A stretch of 21,716 nt of DNA from contig CAZGKM010000020.1 in the NCBI GenBank assembly GCA_964526325.1, positions 1-21,716 on the forward strand. Direction: 5' to 3'. Made by a program: the position numbers and the translations under genes. Positions 20,283 through 21,716 of the stretch are shown one piece after another. Within the stretch, counting starts at the first letter, position 1. Every line of letters begins with the position of its first letter. The notes beneath the pieces are model-generated. The model made no database searches, had not been told where the DNA came from, and saw only the letters and a program-made list of their open reading frames with translations. Source of the DNA: JACPHD01 sp964526325. Its GTDB lineage: Bacteria > Patescibacteriota > Patescibacteriia > Patescibacteriales > GWC2-42-12.

Positions 20283-20891
20283 ATGCAATTGATAAATTTA
20301 TCAAAACTAAAATTATTAGTAGGCTTTGTTAGTTTAATATTTTTTGCGACTATTTTTATTTATTTTATTAACGTGAGATCATCCGCTAAAAATACTGTTG
20401 TTTATCTAAAAGAAAAACAAGTGATTTTAGCTGCCGAGCAGTCAAATTTTGGATTGCCGGTACGTTTTAAAACCCCAATAATTAATGTTGATGCTAAAGT
20501 TGAGTATGTTGGATTAACCCCAGAAGGATTAATGGATGTACCAAAAGATTATACTAATGTTGCTTGGTATAATCTTGGGCAACGACCAGGTGAAAATGGC
20601 AGCGCTGTTATCGCCGGGCATTATGGGCTAAAAAACGGCGAAGAACCCGCGTTTAATAATTTATATAAATTACACCAAGGCGATAAAATATATATTGAAG
20701 ACGATAAAGGAGCGATTATTACTTTTGTAGTGCGAGAAATCAGAAGTTATGAGCCAAACACTGATGCCTCAGATATATTTATGTCAGATGATAGCAAATC
20801 GCATCTTAATTTAATCACTTGCGAGGGGGTTTGGGATAAAATTTCTAAAAGCTATCCTAAGAGGTTAGTGGTATTTGCTGATAAAGAATAA
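20283..20891 (+). CDS. Sortase (cysteine transpeptidase)
   Basis: A 202-residue protein from ATG 20283; the upstream in-frame TTG at 20268 lies just past the hairpin and is less likely. An N-terminal membrane anchor (about 9-31) is followed by a sortase beta-barrel: VRFKTPIINVDAKVEYVGL, then VIAGHYG with catalytic H113, LITCEG with catalytic C180, and KRLVVFA with R194, so the His-Cys-Arg triad is complete. Class is not certain; the TLxTC-type box and short length suit class D/E/F rather than A. It cleaves LPxTG-type signals between Thr and Gly and links the protein to the cell wall or to another protein. The LPNTG protein encoded at 17688 is the obvious substrate. Confidence 0.93.
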   Translation: MQLINLSKLKLLVGFVSLIFFATIFIYFINVRSSAKNTVVYLKEKQVILAAEQSNFGLPVRFKTPIINVDAKVEYVGLTPEGLMDVPKDYTNVAWYNLGQRPGENGSAVIAGHYGLKNGEEPAFNNLYKLHQGDKIYIEDDKGAIITFVVREIRSYEPNTDASDIFMSDDSKSHLNLITCEGVWDKISKSYPKRLVVFADKE

Positions 20892-20899
20892 GTAAAAAT

Positions 20900-20928
20900 T
20901 TGCTAAATTTATATTTTTAGGCTAAAAT
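20900..20928 (+). promoter_or_regulatory. Sigma-70-like promoter of infC
   Basis: TTGCTA (20900-20905), 17 bases, TAAAAT (20923-20928). It has the same -35 hexamer as the SPFH promoter. The predicted leader is about 23 bases. It separates infC from the sortase gene. Confidence 0.6.
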
Positions 20929-20957
20929 AATAACATAATTAAACTTATCCATTTCTA

Positions 20958-21515
20958 ATGCGTCGAGTATATAGAAGACCAAAACCAGATTTTGAAGAAA
21001 AACGTTTTCGCGTTAACCAGCAAATTCGCGTGCCGGTAGTTTTTGTTATTGATGAAAACGGTGAAAGTATTGGCGAAATGCCAATCGGTCAGGCCTTAAC
21101 CATGGCCGAGCAGGCCGGCATGGATGTGGTTGAGGTTAATCCTAAAATTCAGCCGCCGGTAGTTAAGATTATGGATTACGGCCAGTTTAAATATAAAAAA
21201 GAGAAAGAGGCGCAAAAACAGAAGGTTAAGCAGAAAAAGGTGGAAATAAAGGGTATTAGGCTGTCGGTTAGAATAAGCCAGCATGATTTTGACTTCAGAT
21301 TTGAACAGGCCAAGAAGTTTTTGGAAAGAGGCGATAAATTAAAACTGGAATTAATCTTAAAAGGGCGGGAGCGCCAGCATCCGGAAAAGGCCGAAGAGAT
21401 TATGAAAAAATTTTATCAGAAGTTAAAATCCACGCCTGGTTTAAACATGGAAATTGAGCAGGGCTTGACAAAACAGGGAGGAAGGTTTAATATAATATTG
21501 ATAAATAAGCAATAA
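20958..21515 (+). CDS. infC: Translation initiation factor IF-3
   Basis: A 185-residue protein. The N-terminal domain has RRPKPDFEEKRFRVNQQIRVP, VIDENGESIGEMPIGQAL and MDVVEVNPKIQPPVVKIMDYGQFKY, followed by the Lys-rich linker helix. The C-terminal domain has KGIRLSVRISQHDFDFR, AKKFLERGDKLKLELILKGRE and a final RFNIILINKQ strand. IF-3 binds the 30S subunit, prevents premature 50S joining and checks initiator tRNA and start codon. It uses ATG here, not the AUU/AUA start of enterobacteria, so that autoregulation mechanism does not apply. It leads the conserved infC-rpmI(-rplT) cluster. Confidence 0.97.
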   Translation: MRRVYRRPKPDFEEKRFRVNQQIRVPVVFVIDENGESIGEMPIGQALTMAEQAGMDVVEVNPKIQPPVVKIMDYGQFKYKKEKEAQKQKVKQKKVEIKGIRLSVRISQHDFDFRFEQAKKFLERGDKLKLELILKGRERQHPEKAEEIMKKFYQKLKSTPGLNMEIEQGLTKQGGRFNIILINKQ

Positions 21516-21526
21516 CCAAGAATACG

Positions 21527-21552
21527 AAAACCAGGTATTTTACCTGTTTTTT
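21527..21552 (+). terminator. Hairpin with T-run in the infC-rpmI gap
   Basis: CAGGTA (21532-21537) pairs with TACCTG (21541-21546), flanked by an A-run and a T-run. The short stem and 3-base loop suggest partial termination or attenuation within the infC-rpmI cluster. Confidence 0.55.
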
Positions 21553-21579
21553 GTTTAAAAGCTTTAAAAAATATTAATG

Positions 21580-21602
21580 AATCAAATAAATTTTATTTGA
21601 TT
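21580..21602. promoter_or_regulatory. Perfect palindrome in the rpmI leader
   Basis: AATCAAATAAA, a central T, and TTTATTTGATT form a 23-base perfect palindrome ending 11 bases before the rpmI ATG. It may fold into an 8-bp RNA hairpin over the initiation region, or be a protein-binding site. Confidence 0.4.
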
Positions 21603-21613
21603 TTAAATACGAT

Positions 21614-21716
21614 ATGCCTAAAGTAAAAACCCACAAAGCCACAGCCAAACGCTTTAAAGTAACCAGAAATGAAAAAATTTTAAAGAGAAAGGCCGGACAA
21701 GACCATTTTAACTCTC
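21614..21716 (+). CDS. rpmI: Ribosomal protein bL35 (3' truncated by window end)
   Basis: ATG 21614 begins MPKVKTHKATAKRFKVTRNE and continues KILKRKAGQDHFNS, the unmistakable N-terminus of bL35: a PKxKTHKAxAKRFK start and a basic linker. About 34 of roughly 64 residues are in the window. It follows infC as in most bacteria, with rplT expected next. The leader contains a terminator-like hairpin and a palindrome. Confidence 0.94.
   Translation, partial: MPKVKTHKATAKRFKVTRNEKILKRKAGQDHFNS

Noticed and set aside
1..21716. TGA-recoded (code 25) genome
   Set aside because: Conserved proteins are full length without in-frame TGA, so glycine reassignment is not supported.

Overview
The window looks like chromosomal DNA from an AT-rich, small-genome bacterium. 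Patescibacteria (CPR), probably Parcubacteria-like, is the best guess. This rests on recognised families (DUF5654, DUF5661, a DedA-PAP2 fusion, a K+-independent membrane pyrophosphatase), a NusA with an acidic insertion, heptad-like ATTTTCA intergenic repeats, and starts without Shine-Dalgarno sequences. It is inference; no 16S gene is present.

Layout. Positions 1-5174 hold the tail of an upstream gene, an SPFH/prohibitin-like protein, a matrixin-type metallopeptidase, a DedA-PAP2 fusion, and a tight run of small genes (DUF5654, a 38-residue basic protein, a PPC-domain protein, a Gmad2/GerMN lipoprotein-like protein). A 140-bp palindromic MITE-like element (5197-5336) separates these from housekeeping genes: rlmN, a DUF5661 gene, nusA with a terminator in its leader, hppA, trigger factor, smpB, ssrA (tmRNA), tRNA-Leu(UAA) and tRNA-Gly(GCC). 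Trans-translation is encoded compactly, with smpB directly followed by ssrA.

Positions 13040-20891 form an envelope/sensing locus. A leftward ECF-type sigma factor gene faces a rightward series: a secreted cupredoxin with two N-terminal repeats, a stand-alone PAS protein, a secreted Ser/Thr/Asn-rich protein, three small membrane proteins (one unknown, GlsB/YeaQ-like, YggT-like), an XRE regulator, a 724-residue DUF3494 (ice-binding-like) surface protein ending in LPNTG, a YtxH-like protein and a sortase. The most interesting signal in the window is a bipartite motif, (T/C)GTAAT-N16-CGG(C/T). It occurs four times on the plus strand with identical spacing, each time in front of a transcription unit of this locus (13895, 14815, 15459, 17222). 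The spacing is that of an ECF sigma promoter, so I propose these are the target promoters of the neighbouring sigma factor. That would make the locus a small self-contained regulon for surface and redox functions.

The right end (20900 on) returns to housekeeping: infC with its own sigma-70-like promoter, a leader with two hairpins, and the start of rpmI, cut by the window edge. About two dozen protein genes are present. None of the complete ones ends in TGA, and none has a recognisable Shine-Dalgarno sequence.
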